Shown here: positions 36,284 to 46,031 of the stretch, piece after piece
Numbering within the stretch: the first letter of the stretch is position 1
Layout of the letters: the number at the start of each line of letters is the position of its first letter
From: Pseudomonadota bacterium
GTDB lineage: Bacteria > Desulfobacterota > Desulfobulbia > Desulfobulbales > Desulfocapsaceae
Assembly (NCBI GenBank): GCA_018817385.1
Contig: JAHIUA010000077.1
Span: 1 to 64,000, forward strand
Direction of reading: 5' to 3'
DNA: 64,000 bases
Position numbers and translations under genes: made by a program
Notes under the pieces: model-generated
Seen by the model: only the letters and a program-made list of their open reading frames with translations
What the model was told of the DNA's origin: nothing
The model's database searches: none

Positions 36284-36586
36284 TCAGGGAGAAAGAACAG
36301 AAAAGATCCGCCTTCTGACCTCTTCACCATCGAGAACAGCGATCAGAACGCCCTTGTTCCGGGAGTGGAGACCATGCCTGATCTCTATATCTTTTTTTTT
36401 TAATCCCAGAAAGGAGGCAAGAAAAGTAACAACAGCAGCATTGGCTTTGCCATCGACAGGTGAAGCGGTGATTGCCAGCTTTATGGAATTATCATAAATT
36501 CCCTCCAGGCCATTGCGGGAAGCCCTGGGCTGGACATGCACATTGAGAAGAACCCTGCCGTCTTTGTGGGTTGAGAGAAAGGACAT
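36284..36586 (-). CDS. yggU: YggU/DUF167-family protein
   Basis: A 100-residue protein of the DUF167 family, small alpha/beta proteins of unknown function. NVHVQPRASRNGLEGIYD (about 15-32), LAITASPVDGKANAAVVTFL (about 37-56) and SRNKGVLI (about 75-82) are the family core. The ATG at 36586 lies one base before the divIVA end, and the order yggT-divIVA-yggU recurs in many bacteria. A longer frame reaching into divIVA was rejected. Confidence 0.88.
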   Translation of the reverse strand: MSFLSTHKDGRVLLNVHVQPRASRNGLEGIYDNSIKLAITASPVDGKANAAVVTFLASFLGLKKKDIEIRHGLHSRNKGVLIAVLDGEEVRRRIFSVLSP

Positions 36587-36587
36587 C

Positions 36588-37592
36588 TCAAGGAGATCCT
36601 TTTCCCTTGTTCTTTTCTTTTCCCTTGAGGCCAACGCTTTGTTTGAGGTCGAGTGCATCACCCTCTTCACGATTCTCACCAAGCAGGGTGGCCAAAGCCT
36701 CTTCATCCACTGCTCCTGCAAGGATGGCACCGGCCAAATCCATCTCCAGTCTCTCCATATCTTCTGGGTGCAACAGGCCATCCTCTCCGATCTCCACCCT
36801 CTCAAAGAGCTCCGTGTCATAATCCTCGGCAGAAGACTGCTTTTTTTGCTTTTCCGGGTAAAAGGCATCAAGGGTTTCGAGATGGGTCTCGAGAATCTCC
36901 TTCAGCTCCTGCTTGACCTCTGCTCTTTTTCTCACAAGGGCTTCAATCTCTCGCGGCAAACGCTCCAGTTCGGCCTCGGCATCCTCGCGAATCGTGTTGA
37001 TCTCGGCATGGGCTGCTGCGATCATTTCTTCAGCCTCCACCCTGCTCTTCGCTTTTAGATCTTCAGCGAAACGCTGGGCTGCAGCCAGGGTAGACCTAAA
37101 ATCGACCTCTTCCTTTCTCAGCTCGTCATTCTGTTCCTTCAGCAGGGCCAGCTTCCATGCCAGATCCTCTTTTTCCTCATTCACCCGTTTCAAGGCCTCT
37201 TCCGCCTCTTTTATTCTGGCCTCGGCAGCACTGACCTCTTCTTCCTGTTCCTCTTGTTCCTGTTCAATATCAGCAATACGGAGGTGGAGTTCCTCAATCT
37301 CTTTTGTCAGTTCCTGGATTTTTTCCTCTTTCTGGGAGCAGCCCTCTTTCAACTCCTCTGAAATCTTCCTGGTAAACTGCATATCGGTTTCGAGGGAACT
37401 ATTATAGGTCACAAATGTTTCCTTCTCCTGACGCAAGCTCTCCAGTTCTGCCAGCTGTTCTTTGTACTGTTCCTGAAGAGTAAAAAATTCATCGGCAATG
37501 GTCTCCAGATAATCTTTCACCTCAATGGGATCAAAGCCCCTGAACTTGCTTTGAAATTCCTGATCCTTGATAAGCTGCGGAGTAATAGACAT
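36588..37592 (-). CDS. divIVA: DivIVA-domain coiled-coil protein
   Basis: A 334-residue protein. An N-terminal DivIVA domain (about 1-60) includes ITPQLIKDQEFQSKFRGFD and IEVKDYLETIADEF, followed by long coiled coil to about 235 and an acidic C-terminus ending in a Lys/Gly tail. DivIVA proteins mark curved membrane at poles and septa, mostly in Gram-positives; Gram-negative homologues are less studied. The start MSITPQLI has GAGGAA about 11 nt upstream. It sits between yggT and yggU. Confidence 0.85.
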   Translation of the reverse strand: MSITPQLIKDQEFQSKFRGFDPIEVKDYLETIADEFFTLQEQYKEQLAELESLRQEKETFVTYNSSLETDMQFTRKISEELKEGCSQKEEKIQELTKEIEELHLRIADIEQEQEEQEEEVSAAEARIKEAEEALKRVNEEKEDLAWKLALLKEQNDELRKEEVDFRSTLAAAQRFAEDLKAKSRVEAEEMIAAAHAEINTIREDAEAELERLPREIEALVRKRAEVKQELKEILETHLETLDAFYPEKQKKQSSAEDYDTELFERVEIGEDGLLHPEDMERLEMDLAGAILAGAVDEEALATLLGENREEGDALDLKQSVGLKGKEKNKGKGSP

Positions 37593-37650
37593 AACAGAAG
37601 GTTCCTCTTTCAATGGACAGATACTAGCAATTGCCACCCTTGGCTCAAAC

Positions 37651-37950
37651 TCACCCCATCCCCACAGCCAGCTGCTTCAAGGTGGGAACGAGAAAACTCT
37701 GAAGAAACATGATAGCCATAATGAGAATCATTGGAGAGAAATCAATCCCCCCCATGCTCAACGGCAACAGACGCCTGATGCGACTGAGCAGCGGTTCGGT
37801 AGCCTCATAAAGAAAACGAACGATAGGGTTATGCGGGTCGGCACTGACCCAGGATATCACAGCCCGACCAATGATGATCCACATATAGGCCGTAAGCAGA
37901 AAATCAATGAGCTGGGCAATGGCCATCATAAAATTATTGACAACAAACAT
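37651..37950 (-). CDS. yggT: YggT-family membrane protein
   Basis: A 99-residue integral membrane protein with two main helices (about 7-30 and 70-92) around the conserved WVSADPHNPIVRFLYEATEP segment (about 34-53). YggT (CCB3/Ylmg-like) proteins are linked to division or cofactor attachment, and the function here is unproven. It leads the yggT-divIVA-yggU group, 49 nt downstream of metG. Confidence 0.9.
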   Translation of the reverse strand: MFVVNNFMMAIAQLIDFLLTAYMWIIIGRAVISWVSADPHNPIVRFLYEATEPLLSRIRRLLPLSMGGIDFSPMILIMAIMFLQSFLVPTLKQLAVGMG

Positions 37951-37999
37951 TTCAATACTCCATCTTTTTTTGGATTGTCAGAAAAATTCTTCATCGATT

Positions 38000-39940
38000 T
38001 CAGGCGACACGGGATCCTGGGGTCACGGGGCCACTTACTGTGGAGAGGACCAGACGCTGTTCTCCCCCCTCTTCCATCTTCGCGGCCAGAACCATACCCT
38101 GCGACTCAACACCCATCAAGGAAACTGGTTCGAGATTGGCGACGATCAGAACCAGCATACCAAGGAGTTCCTGCGGACGATAATATTCTCCAATCCCTGC
38201 TACAATCACCCGCTCCTCCGGAGCCTTGACCGTCAGTTTGAGCAAGCGATCTGATTTTTTCACCGGCTCCGCAGCTACTATTTCCGCCACCCGTAACTCC
38301 ACGGCCTGGAACTGTTCAAAGGAAATGACCCCGACTGCGACCTGCCCTTTGCTTTTCTGTTTTTTCTTTTTCTGCCCTGATTCCTTCTGGACAGCCGGTT
38401 TCACCTGTTTTTGCTCAACACGGGGAAAAAGCGCATCTATCTTCTGCAAATGAGTACCAACGGGCAGAAGTCCCCAGCCGCCACCACTCTCCAGACGGGT
38501 CACCAGTGGACTCTCACCTTCCAGTCCCAAACCGATTGCCATCCTGGCACAGGTCCCGGGCATCACCGGTTGAAGGAGGAGAGTAAGCAGGCGCAGGACT
38601 TCAACCAGATTATAGAGCACCGCATGGAGCCGGCCTTCCTGTACCGGATCCTTGGCCAACGCCCAGGGTTCATTGATGACAATATATTTATTGGCCACAC
38701 TGATCAGCTCCCACAGGGCCTGGAGGGCACGGTGAAACTGAAAGTCTTCCATGGCCTCCTGATACCGTGTCAAAACGGAGAGGGCCAGTTCTTCAAGAAG
38801 GGTATCAGCTGTCTGATCGGCCGCCGGGTCCGGCACGACACCACCCGTGTACTTGACAAGCATTGCCGTGGAACGGCTGTAAAGGTTACCAAGGTCATTG
38901 GCCAGGTCTGAATTCATCCTGGCCACAATGGCCTCGGAGCTAAAGGAGGCATCAAGTCCAAAGGACATCTCCCGCAAGGTGAAGTAGCGCAGACAGTCCA
39001 CCCCATACGCCTCCACCAGTTCAGCGGGACGGACCACATTGCCGATGCTCTTGGACATCTTGGTTTCATCCATATTCCAATAGCCGTGAACATGGAGTTT
39101 TTTATAGAGAGGCAGTCCCAGAGAAAGAATCATGGTTGGCCAGTAAATGGCGTGAGGTTTCAAGATATCCTTGGCGATTAAATGTTCGGCCTCCCCCCAG
39201 TAACTCTTAAACTCAGGACCATCAGGATAGCCAAGTCCACTGAGATAATTAATCAGGGCATCAAACCAGACATAGGTAACAAAGGAATCATCAAAGGGAA
39301 GGGGAATCCCCCAGGTAAGACGAGACGTGGGACGAGAGATGCAGAGATCTTCCAGAGGCTCGCTGAGGAAAGAGAGGACCTCGTTTCGATACCGCTCTGG
39401 AGTAATAAACTCAGGGTTGGCTTCAATGTGATCGATCAGCTGTTGCTGATAGCGTGACATGCGGAAAAAATAGTTCTGCTCGCTGATCTCGGCAGGCTCA
39501 ATCTGATGGTCTGGACATTTGCCATCGACCAACTCTTTTTCGGTCAGAAAACGTTCGCACCCCTTGCAGTAGAGACCCGAATACTCATCAAAATAGATAT
39601 CTCCCTGGTCATAGACCTGCTGCAGAATTTTCTGCACCGTGTCCATGTGATGCCCATCCGTGGTACGGATAAAGTTATCCGGGACAACAGACAGCAAGGG
39701 CCAGGTTTCCCTGAATAAGCTGCTGATTCGATCCACATACTCCTTAGGACTCAGCCCTTCTCGAGTTGCGGCCTCAGCAATCTTATCTCCATGTTCATCG
39801 GTGCCGGTCTGAAAGCGGACTTTCTCACCCTGGAGACGGCGAAAACGAGAATAGGTATCGGCAACAATGGTCGTATAGGCATGGCCAAGATGTGGCTCTG
39901 CATTCACATAGTAGATGGGGGTGGTTATATAGGTTGTCAT
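38000..39940 (-). CDS. metG: Methionyl-tRNA synthetase
   Basis: A 646-residue class I synthetase with fused C-terminal tRNA-binding domain. TTPIYYVNAEPHLGHAYTT carries the HIGH-type site (HLGH, about 17-20). The zinc knuckle is CKGCERFLTEKELVDGKC-type (about 127-144). The KMSKS loop is ETKMSKSIGN (about 297-306). The C-terminal EMAP-like OB fold covers about 540-646 (VAEIVAAEPVKKSDRLLKL). A Lys/Gln-rich linker separates the domains. The order holB-ricT-metG is typical. Confidence 0.96.
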   Translation of the reverse strand: MTTYITTPIYYVNAEPHLGHAYTTIVADTYSRFRRLQGEKVRFQTGTDEHGDKIAEAATREGLSPKEYVDRISSLFRETWPLLSVVPDNFIRTTDGHHMDTVQKILQQVYDQGDIYFDEYSGLYCKGCERFLTEKELVDGKCPDHQIEPAEISEQNYFFRMSRYQQQLIDHIEANPEFITPERYRNEVLSFLSEPLEDLCISRPTSRLTWGIPLPFDDSFVTYVWFDALINYLSGLGYPDGPEFKSYWGEAEHLIAKDILKPHAIYWPTMILSLGLPLYKKLHVHGYWNMDETKMSKSIGNVVRPAELVEAYGVDCLRYFTLREMSFGLDASFSSEAIVARMNSDLANDLGNLYSRSTAMLVKYTGGVVPDPAADQTADTLLEELALSVLTRYQEAMEDFQFHRALQALWELISVANKYIVINEPWALAKDPVQEGRLHAVLYNLVEVLRLLTLLLQPVMPGTCARMAIGLGLEGESPLVTRLESGGGWGLLPVGTHLQKIDALFPRVEQKQVKPAVQKESGQKKKKQKSKGQVAVGVISFEQFQAVELRVAEIVAAEPVKKSDRLLKLTVKAPEERVIVAGIGEYYRPQELLGMLVLIVANLEPVSLMGVESQGMVLAAKMEEGGEQRLVLSTVSGPVTPGSRVA

Positions 39941-39995
39941 GATTTCTCTGCGGCAACAAAAAAAGAGCTCCTCTATAAAAACAGCAAAGATGAAC

Positions 39996-40922
39996 TTACT
40001 CTTCCTTATTCGCTTTTTTTTCCTTTTTTCTTTTTTTCGCTGGTTTCTCTGTCTTTAATACTTCACACTTTTCCCATTCCTCAGGTGTTAACAGATGTTG
40101 TTCCCCCTCCTGGTCCACCACCAGCAGAGATCTCTGCAGAGGATTCTGACGTTTTACCCGCAGGGTACGGCCGTCCACCAGGATCTTTTTGCCGGGCTTC
40201 GGCATTCCCTTTCGCTCTCGCTTATAGGTCTCGAACTCATAGGTCAGGCAACAGAGGAGTCGGTTACAGACCCCGGATATCTTGGCAGGATTTAAGGGTA
40301 AATCCTGCTCTTTAGCCATCTTGATGGACACGGAATCAAACTTTTTCATATGGGCAGAACAGCAGAGCTCTCGGCCACAGGTACCAACCCCGCCAAGCAT
40401 CTTCGTTTCATGGCGCACTCCCACCTGTCGCATCTCCACCCGGGTACGGAACTCCTGAACCAGATCTTTGACCAGAGCCCTGAAGTCCACCCGTTTATCA
40501 GCAGTAAAGTAGAAGATCATTTTACTGCCGTTAAAAAAGCGTTCAACCCTGACAAGACGCATCTGCAGAGAATGTTTCTGAATTAATTTTTTACAGGTAG
40601 TAAAGGCTGCGGCCTCTTCCTGAGGAATATTGACATAACGGTCACACTCCTCAGGACCAGCCCTGCCAACCAGTTCGTAACTCGCTCGCCGCTCTTCTGC
40701 AGCATCGCGGCAGGCCGGGGCGGAGCTGGTAATAAAGGCAGCTTCCAGTCCATACTCACCGCGAACCATAACCACATCGCCTCTCTCCAGATCAGGCAGT
40801 GTCGACTTCCCCGTAAACTCCTGGCCATTATCACGAAAGCGAAAACGATAAAAAAAGGATTCTTCCTGTCCTGTTATCTTCTGCTCTGCATCGTTCCTGT
40901 CTTCTTCCTGCGATTCTGCCAT
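39996..40922 (-). CDS. ricT: PSP1-domain protein (RicT/YaaT family)
   Basis: A 308-residue homologue of B. subtilis RicT (YaaT), part of a cysteine-rich Fe-S complex affecting RNA processing and development. The PSP1 domain covers about 90-180. Cysteine pairs CGRELCC (about 197-203) and CNRLLCC (about 232-238) match the cluster-ligand pattern. The C-terminus is a Lys-rich tail. Gene order next to holB is the same as in Bacillus. Other Ric subunits are not in the window. Confidence 0.88.
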   Translation of the reverse strand: MAESQEEDRNDAEQKITGQEESFFYRFRFRDNGQEFTGKSTLPDLERGDVVMVRGEYGLEAAFITSSAPACRDAAEERRASYELVGRAGPEECDRYVNIPQEEAAAFTTCKKLIQKHSLQMRLVRVERFFNGSKMIFYFTADKRVDFRALVKDLVQEFRTRVEMRQVGVRHETKMLGGVGTCGRELCCSAHMKKFDSVSIKMAKEQDLPLNPAKISGVCNRLLCCLTYEFETYKRERKGMPKPGKKILVDGRTLRVKRQNPLQRSLLVVDQEGEQHLLTPEEWEKCEVLKTEKPAKKRKKEKKANKEE

Positions 40923-41022
40923 AACCTGCCATCAGTATATATGAATTTTCCGTGTATCAACAAATCGTTACTGCTCTTGCGGAAAAGAGTATTTTTCAAC
41001 ATCAAAACCTGGGAGAAAGTGA

Positions 41023-41079
41023 AGACCCAGCTGCCCCTCCCTGAACCAGAAGACCGGTTCCAGATGGGCACCTGGGTCT
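41023..41079 (-). terminator. Long imperfect hairpin at the end of holB
   Basis: AGACCCAG pairs with CTGGGTCT, then TGCCC with GGGCA and GAACC with GGTTC, giving a long stem with small internal loops. It overlaps the holB stop. No T-run follows directly, so it may be a stability or partial-termination element between holB and ricT. Confidence 0.4.
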
Positions 41080-42098
41080 CAGGCCTGAAGCTGGAAAAGA
41101 AGGACCTCACAGACAAGAGTTCGATTACAGTTCCGATTCAATTCTTTTTCCGCTTGCTCAATAGCCTGTAGTTTAGCAAAATATTGTTCAGAATTCCAGT
41201 CTTTCCGAGTCTTCATGATACTGGTCGTCACCTCCTGGCAAGAGGCGCTGAACAAGCCATCTCTGAGCCAGAGACGCAACAGGCCAAAAAGAGAGCTCAG
41301 ATCCTCCTTAAGCCCTGCCATAGCCTCCGCTGTCTGCAGAAAAAGCCCCACATGCTGGCCTCCACCCTTGGCTGGATCAGCGATCAACTCCACAACCCGC
41401 ATGCCAAAATTCACCAGATCTTTCCGATGCAGAAGCAGGGCCCTTCCTGGACTCCCCTCGGCCAGCCTGGCCAGAAGCATTGCCGTCTCTCGATCAAGCT
41501 CCTTATTTTCCCTGACAATAACTTCCACTGTCTGCTCAAGAGTCAGCGGATAGAAGGGAATGGCCTGGCACCTGGAGCTGATCGTCGGCAGAATAGTCCT
41601 TGCAGAGTCTGCGGTGAGGATAAGAAGATTGTCTTCTGGCGGCTCCTCCAAGGTCTTGAGCAGACTATTGGCCGCCTCCCGGCGCATGGTGTGGACATCT
41701 TCAAGCAAAACAACCCGCATCCCAGCCTCATAGGGGGCATAGGAGAGTTTTTTGATCAACTCCCGGACCTGATCAATCTTGATTGCACCTTTTTCCGGTG
41801 AGACAAGGAGAAAATCGGGATGAGTCCCGGAGGCAAACTTCCTGCAGCCGGAACAGATACCACAGGCTGCAAGCCCTTTACCAGCAGCACAGTTTACCGC
41901 GGCCGTCAGTCCTCTGGCAAAGAGCTGTTTGCCAATGCCTTCCGGCCCTTGAAACAGGTAAGCATGGGCCAGACGGCCAGAAGCCAGACTTCTGCTCAAC
42001 AGCTTTCTGGCCTGGGCTTGACCCAAAAATGGCTTCCCCCCGACGAGGAGCTCACTTGACACTCTATCCTCTTTTTCGATGGTCATCATAAAAGACAT
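41079..42098 (-). CDS. holB: DNA polymerase III delta' subunit
   Basis: A 339-residue clamp-loader subunit. FLGQAQARKLLSRSLASGRL (about 25-44), AYLFQGPEGIGKQLFARGL (about 46-64, Walker A) and the zinc cysteines CAAGKGLAACGICSGC (about 69-84) are seen. VVLLEDVHTMRREAANSLLKTLEEPP (about 124-149, cited by its core ANSLLKTLEEPP) and ILPTISSRCQAI (about 163-174, sensor region) follow. The start is uncertain among three closely spaced ATGs and no good Shine-Dalgarno is seen. Confidence 0.93.
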   Translation of the reverse strand: MSFMMTIEKEDRVSSELLVGGKPFLGQAQARKLLSRSLASGRLAHAYLFQGPEGIGKQLFARGLTAAVNCAAGKGLAACGICSGCRKFASGTHPDFLLVSPEKGAIKIDQVRELIKKLSYAPYEAGMRVVLLEDVHTMRREAANSLLKTLEEPPEDNLLILTADSARTILPTISSRCQAIPFYPLTLEQTVEVIVRENKELDRETAMLLARLAEGSPGRALLLHRKDLVNFGMRVVELIADPAKGGGQHVGLFLQTAEAMAGLKEDLSSLFGLLRLWLRDGLFSASCQEVTTSIMKTRKDWNSEQYFAKLQAIEQAEKELNRNCNRTLVCEVLLFQLQA

Positions 42099-42135
42099 TG
42101 TTGAGTGTGGACCAGAGAATAGCGAAACCCGGAAT

Positions 42136-43164
42136 CTAAAACAAGGTCTGTTGACGACCCGCAGAAGCGACTTGCCTCTCTGGCTTCTCAGACCGTTCCT
42201 CTTCTACAGGAATGGGACTGAGGTAGAGAAAACGTTCAAGAGAACGCTGATATTCGGTCCATTGCAAACCGGAATCCGTCATCTTTGTCCTGAGCTGTTC
42301 CATAAGATTCATCTTGGCGTCCAGGTCATCGAGAAAGCTGAGAAGAAAGGCCTCAATGGTCATGGGTACTATTGGCGAGCCGAAATCCTGCCTGCCATGA
42401 TGACTGAGGATCAGGTGCTGAAGCTGCTCCAGGAGCTCTGTGGGGAAATCTTTGATCCGGGCTGCCTCTCCTGCGACCATCTCACTGCCCATGACCAGAT
42501 GCCCCTTCAGTCTGCCGCGCGGGGTGTAATCGATCAGGGCCAAATCCATCTCCAGCTCTTCCACTTTCCCCACATCATGGAGCAAGGCTCCAGCAATGAG
42601 GAGAGAACGATCTACCCCGGCATAATGGGTAGAGATGGTGTCAGCCAACACTGCCACAGAAAGAGAATGCTCCAACAGGCCGCCCAGATAGGCATGATGG
42701 ATTCCCTTGGCCGCAGGAGATTCCTGAAACCGCTGCCACATGGGCTCTCTTTTCATAAAACGCCTGAGGAGCTTTCTCAGAAAGGGATTATCCACAGAGC
42801 GAACCAGCTCCTGAAGCTGACCTGCCATCTCCTCTCTATCTTTGCTGCAACTTGGAACAAAATCAGCGAAACAGACTTCCTCCCGGGGCCAGGGCTGGAG
42901 GGAATCAATCTTCAGCTGCAGTTGTTGCCGATAGGACTGCACCAGGCCCTGGAGGCGAATAAAGCTCCCACTCTGACAATGAGGTGCCAGTTCCTCTGCC
43001 CGCTCCCAGATTGGACCGTTGATTTCGCCGCTACGATCCATGACCGAGAGCTGGAGGTAGGGTTTGCCGGCGCGAGTCTCAGCCAGACGAGATGACTTGA
43101 CCAGAAAGAGATCATCAACCCGCTCTCCCTCGTGGAGATCTTTGACAAATTGTGTTTTGCTCAT
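42136..43164 (-). CDS. yhaM: YhaM-type 3'-5' exoribonuclease (OB plus HD domain)
   Basis: A 342-residue protein with an N-terminal OB-fold (about 1-90; KTQFVKDLHEGERVDDLFLV) and a C-terminal HD domain (about 145-290). The latter includes HHAYLGGLLEHSLSVA (about 144-159) and LLIAGALLHDVGKVEEL (about 177-193). B. subtilis YhaM trims RNA 3' ends, and the activity is inferred here. The start MSKTQFVKD (43164) fits the family; a TTG at 43224 with AAGG upstream is an alternative. It lies between ychF and holB. Confidence 0.85.
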   Translation of the reverse strand: MSKTQFVKDLHEGERVDDLFLVKSSRLAETRAGKPYLQLSVMDRSGEINGPIWERAEELAPHCQSGSFIRLQGLVQSYRQQLQLKIDSLQPWPREEVCFADFVPSCSKDREEMAGQLQELVRSVDNPFLRKLLRRFMKREPMWQRFQESPAAKGIHHAYLGGLLEHSLSVAVLADTISTHYAGVDRSLLIAGALLHDVGKVEELEMDLALIDYTPRGRLKGHLVMGSEMVAGEAARIKDFPTELLEQLQHLILSHHGRQDFGSPIVPMTIEAFLLSFLDDLDAKMNLMEQLRTKMTDSGLQWTEYQRSLERFLYLSPIPVEEERSEKPERQVASAGRQQTLF

Positions 43165-43227
43165 CTCATTGCGTGAAATCAGTTCAGACACTGCAGACAC
43201 CTGTTTATCACCTTCTCTCTTCAACCT

Positions 43228-44325
43228 TCAGACATTAAAACGGAAATGCATACAATCTCCGTCAACGACGACGTATTCCTTTCCTTCTGATCGCATCAGC
43301 CCCTTTTCCTTGGCCTTATTCTCTCCGCCACAGGCCACAAAGTCATCATAGCTGATGGTCTCAGCGCGGATAAAACCACGCTCAAAATCAGAATGAATTT
43401 TTCCGGCAGCTCCTGGAGCCGTGGTTCCGCGACTGATGGTCCAGGCACGAGTCTCCTTTTCTCCCACTGTAAAATAGGTGATAAGGCCCAGCAGTTCATA
43501 TCCGGCATGAATCAGACGATTCAAACCAGGTTCCTCCATACCCATGTCTGCCAGGAACTCCTGCTGTTCATCGGCTTCCAGCTGACTCAGTTCCTGCTCA
43601 ATACTCCCGGCAATCACCACCACCCCATCACCAGCCTCTGAAGCTATCTTTTCCAGGACCCGGACATATGCGTTCCCCTCTATCACATCTTCTTCGGCCA
43701 CATTGGCCACATAGAGGACCGGCTTGTCTGTGAGGAGGCAGAGGTCGCGGAGCAGTTCCCTCTCCAAGTCACTTTCCGGCACCAGGCTTCTGGCAGAGGC
43801 ACCGCCATCAAGGATATCACGCAGTTTTTCCAGAAACAAGGCCTGGGCCTTCAGGGTCTTATCCCCTGATTTAGCCATACTCTGCGCCTTTTTCAGCCGT
43901 TTCTCCACAGTGTCAAGATCGGCAAAAATGAGCTCAAGGGTGATCACTTCCTGATCGCGGGCGGGATCAATGGTCCCATCCACATGGATGATGTTCTCGT
44001 CCTCAAAGCAGCGAACAACATGGACAATGGCATCCACCTGCCTGATGTGGCCAAGAAACTGGTTCCCTAGCCCTTCTCCCCTGCTGGCCCCTTTGACCAG
44101 TCCTGCTATATCAACGAACTCCATCTGAGTGGAGACCTTGCGTTTTGTTTTCACCATCTCGGCCAGGACGTCAAGCCGTTTGTCCGGAACCGGGACAATC
44201 CCGACGTTTGGTTCAATGGTACAAAAAGGATAGTTCTCGGCATCAATGCCGGCTGCAGTTAATGCATTAAAGATGGTCGACTTGCCCACGTTGGGAAGTC
44301 CGACAATACCACAGCGAAAGCCCAT
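43228..44325 (-). CDS. ychF: Redox-regulated ATPase YchF (Obg-like)
   Basis: A 365-residue Obg-family nucleotidase that binds ribosomes and prefers ATP. G1 is [17 protein letters not shown] (about 6-22), G3 is [19 protein letters not shown] (about 67-85) and a TGS domain ends the protein ([19 protein letters not shown], about 310-328). AGGAG 7 nt upstream fixes the ATG at 44325. It is the first gene of the nine-gene minus-strand run ending at the tpiA-like gene. Confidence 0.96.
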   Translation of the reverse strand: MGFRCGIVGLPNVGKSTIFNALTAAGIDAENYPFCTIEPNVGIVPVPDKRLDVLAEMVKTKRKVSTQMEFVDIAGLVKGASRGEGLGNQFLGHIRQVDAIVHVVRCFEDENIIHVDGTIDPARDQEVITLELIFADLDTVEKRLKKAQSMAKSGDKTLKAQALFLEKLRDILDGGASARSLVPESDLERELLRDLCLLTDKPVLYVANVAEEDVIEGNAYVRVLEKIASEAGDGVVVIAGSIEQELSQLEADEQQEFLADMGMEEPGLNRLIHAGYELLGLITYFTVGEKETRAWTISRGTTAPGAAGKIHSDFERGFIRAETISYDDFVACGGENKAKEKGLMRSEGKEYVVVDGDCMHFRFNV

Positions 44326-44687
44326 AGAAAAACTCCTGAAAAAAATAAGTGACGGTGCAGAGAAAGAGACTGAAGGCCGGGGCCTGGAAGAAAGAGCGTG
44401 CAACTGGATTCATCATCCTCCCCCCGTGATAGAAACGACACCGGTTCCATCTCCAATGTGTCCTTTTCTCCTGCAGACAGTAGCCTCTTCCCCAAGCACC
44501 TGAATATTTTAAAAGCCAGTTTCATACTCCGCAGCCCGCTCCTCCAAGAGGAAGACAGGCCTGGCCTAAAAATGGTAAAATTCACGACAAAGAGAGCAAA
44601 ATAGGATAATATACTCGTCTCCTGCAGAAAAAGCCCTCATTTTTAACCTTTTCCCCACTCTGCAGCCTCTCAGAATGAGCAAGCACT
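44326..44687. other. Divergent intergenic region ychF / mtaD
   Basis: It holds promoters for both directions. An AT-rich patch (GGATAATATACT, about 44603-44614) could be a plus-strand -10 region for mtaD. No gene, repeat or terminator is seen. Confidence 0.35.
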
Positions 44688-46031
44688 ATGAACGCCCCCC
44701 TACTGATTACAAATGTCACTCTGTTCACCGATCCGGATACAGCTCTCCTTGGCAATCACTGGCTCCTCACCCACGGAAACAGGATCCACTCCTTTGGCCC
44801 CATGGACACCCTCCCCCAAGAGGATACGGCCATCCTCATAGACGGAAAAGGCAAACTGCTCATGCCCGGCCTGATCAATGGCCATAACCATTGTGCCATG
44901 ACTCTCTTTCGTGGACTGGCCGATGATCTGGAGCTGGGGGCCTGGTTGAACGACTACATCTTTCCGGCTGAAGCCAGTCATGTCAGCCCGGAAATGGTCT
45001 ACTGGTGCAGCAAACTGGCAGCGGCGGAGATGATTCTCTCGGGTACCACCACTGTGGCCGACGGCTATTTTTATGAAGAGCAGACAGCCCAGGCCCTTCT
45101 TGATGCCGGAATGCGGGCTATTCCGGCCCAGGGGATCATTGACTTTCCTGCCCCCGGAGTTGCCGAGCCACAAGACAATATCGATGCTGCCGAGACCTTT
45201 CTTGCAGCCTGGCAAGACAAGGACGAGCGCATTCGGCCAGGGATCTTTGCCCACTCGCCCTATACCTGCTCACCTGAGACCCTGCAACGGGCAAAAAAGC
45301 TGGCCAGGAAATACCAGGCTCCTTTCTTTATCCATGCGGCGGAGAGTCGCCAGGAATCAGCACTCCTCATGAACCCGCAAGGCAGCAGTCCCATCCGCCA
45401 CCTGGCTGCCCTGGACCTCCTCGATGCCAACACCATCCTTATCCACTGCGTATGGCTTGATGAAGAGGATAGAAAAATTATCCGCGAGAGCGGTGCCGGA
45501 GTAGTGGTCTGTCCGCAGAGCAACCTCAAACTGGCCTCAGGCATCGCAAAGGTAAGCGAGATGGAGAAACTGGGAATCCCCGTGGGACTGGGTACGGATG
45601 GAAGTGCCAGCAACAACAGCCTCGATCTCTTCCGGGAGATGGATATCCTGGCCAAGGGCCAAAAGATGCAATCCCTGGACGCCAGGGCCATGCCTGCCCG
45701 CAAAGCCCTGGCAGCTGCCACCACGGTCAATGCCCAGATCATGGGCTTTCCCAGGCTGGCCAGGATAGCACCCGGCTTCATGGCCGACCTCATCCTCCTG
45801 GACCTGGACCAGCCGCACCTCCAGCCCTGTTACAACGGAGACCTTCTCGTTTACAGCGCCAATGGAGGAGATGTCAGCGATGTTATCATCAACGGCAACA
45901 TCGTCTTAAGAGCACGAACCATTCTCTCTTTCGACCTCCAGGAGACCATGCAGCAGGTGAGAAGACTTGCCTCTGAGCTCCACGCCAACCCATGCGAGGC
46001 AAAGCCCTCCACAAGAAGGAAGGAACAATAA
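44688..46031 (+). CDS. mtaD: 5-methylthioadenosine/S-adenosylhomocysteine deaminase
   Basis: A 447-residue amidohydrolase that deaminates MTA and SAH (to inosine derivatives) for purine and sulfur salvage. MPGLINGHNHCAMTLFRGLA (about 59-78) carries the HxH zinc ligands. Further ligand regions are PYTCSPETL with FFIHAAESRQES (about 188-225) and VGLGTDGSASNNSLDLFREM (about 300-319). It fits functionally with metK and ahcY. Its TAA stop overlaps the surE ATG by one base (TAATG). Confidence 0.92.
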   Translation: MNAPLLITNVTLFTDPDTALLGNHWLLTHGNRIHSFGPMDTLPQEDTAILIDGKGKLLMPGLINGHNHCAMTLFRGLADDLELGAWLNDYIFPAEASHVSPEMVYWCSKLAAAEMILSGTTTVADGYFYEEQTAQALLDAGMRAIPAQGIIDFPAPGVAEPQDNIDAAETFLAAWQDKDERIRPGIFAHSPYTCSPETLQRAKKLARKYQAPFFIHAAESRQESALLMNPQGSSPIRHLAALDLLDANTILIHCVWLDEEDRKIIRESGAGVVVCPQSNLKLASGIAKVSEMEKLGIPVGLGTDGSASNNSLDLFREMDILAKGQKMQSLDARAMPARKALAAATTVNAQIMGFPRLARIAPGFMADLILLDLDQPHLQPCYNGDLLVYSANGGDVSDVIINGNIVLRARTILSFDLQETMQQVRRLASELHANPCEAKPSTRRKEQ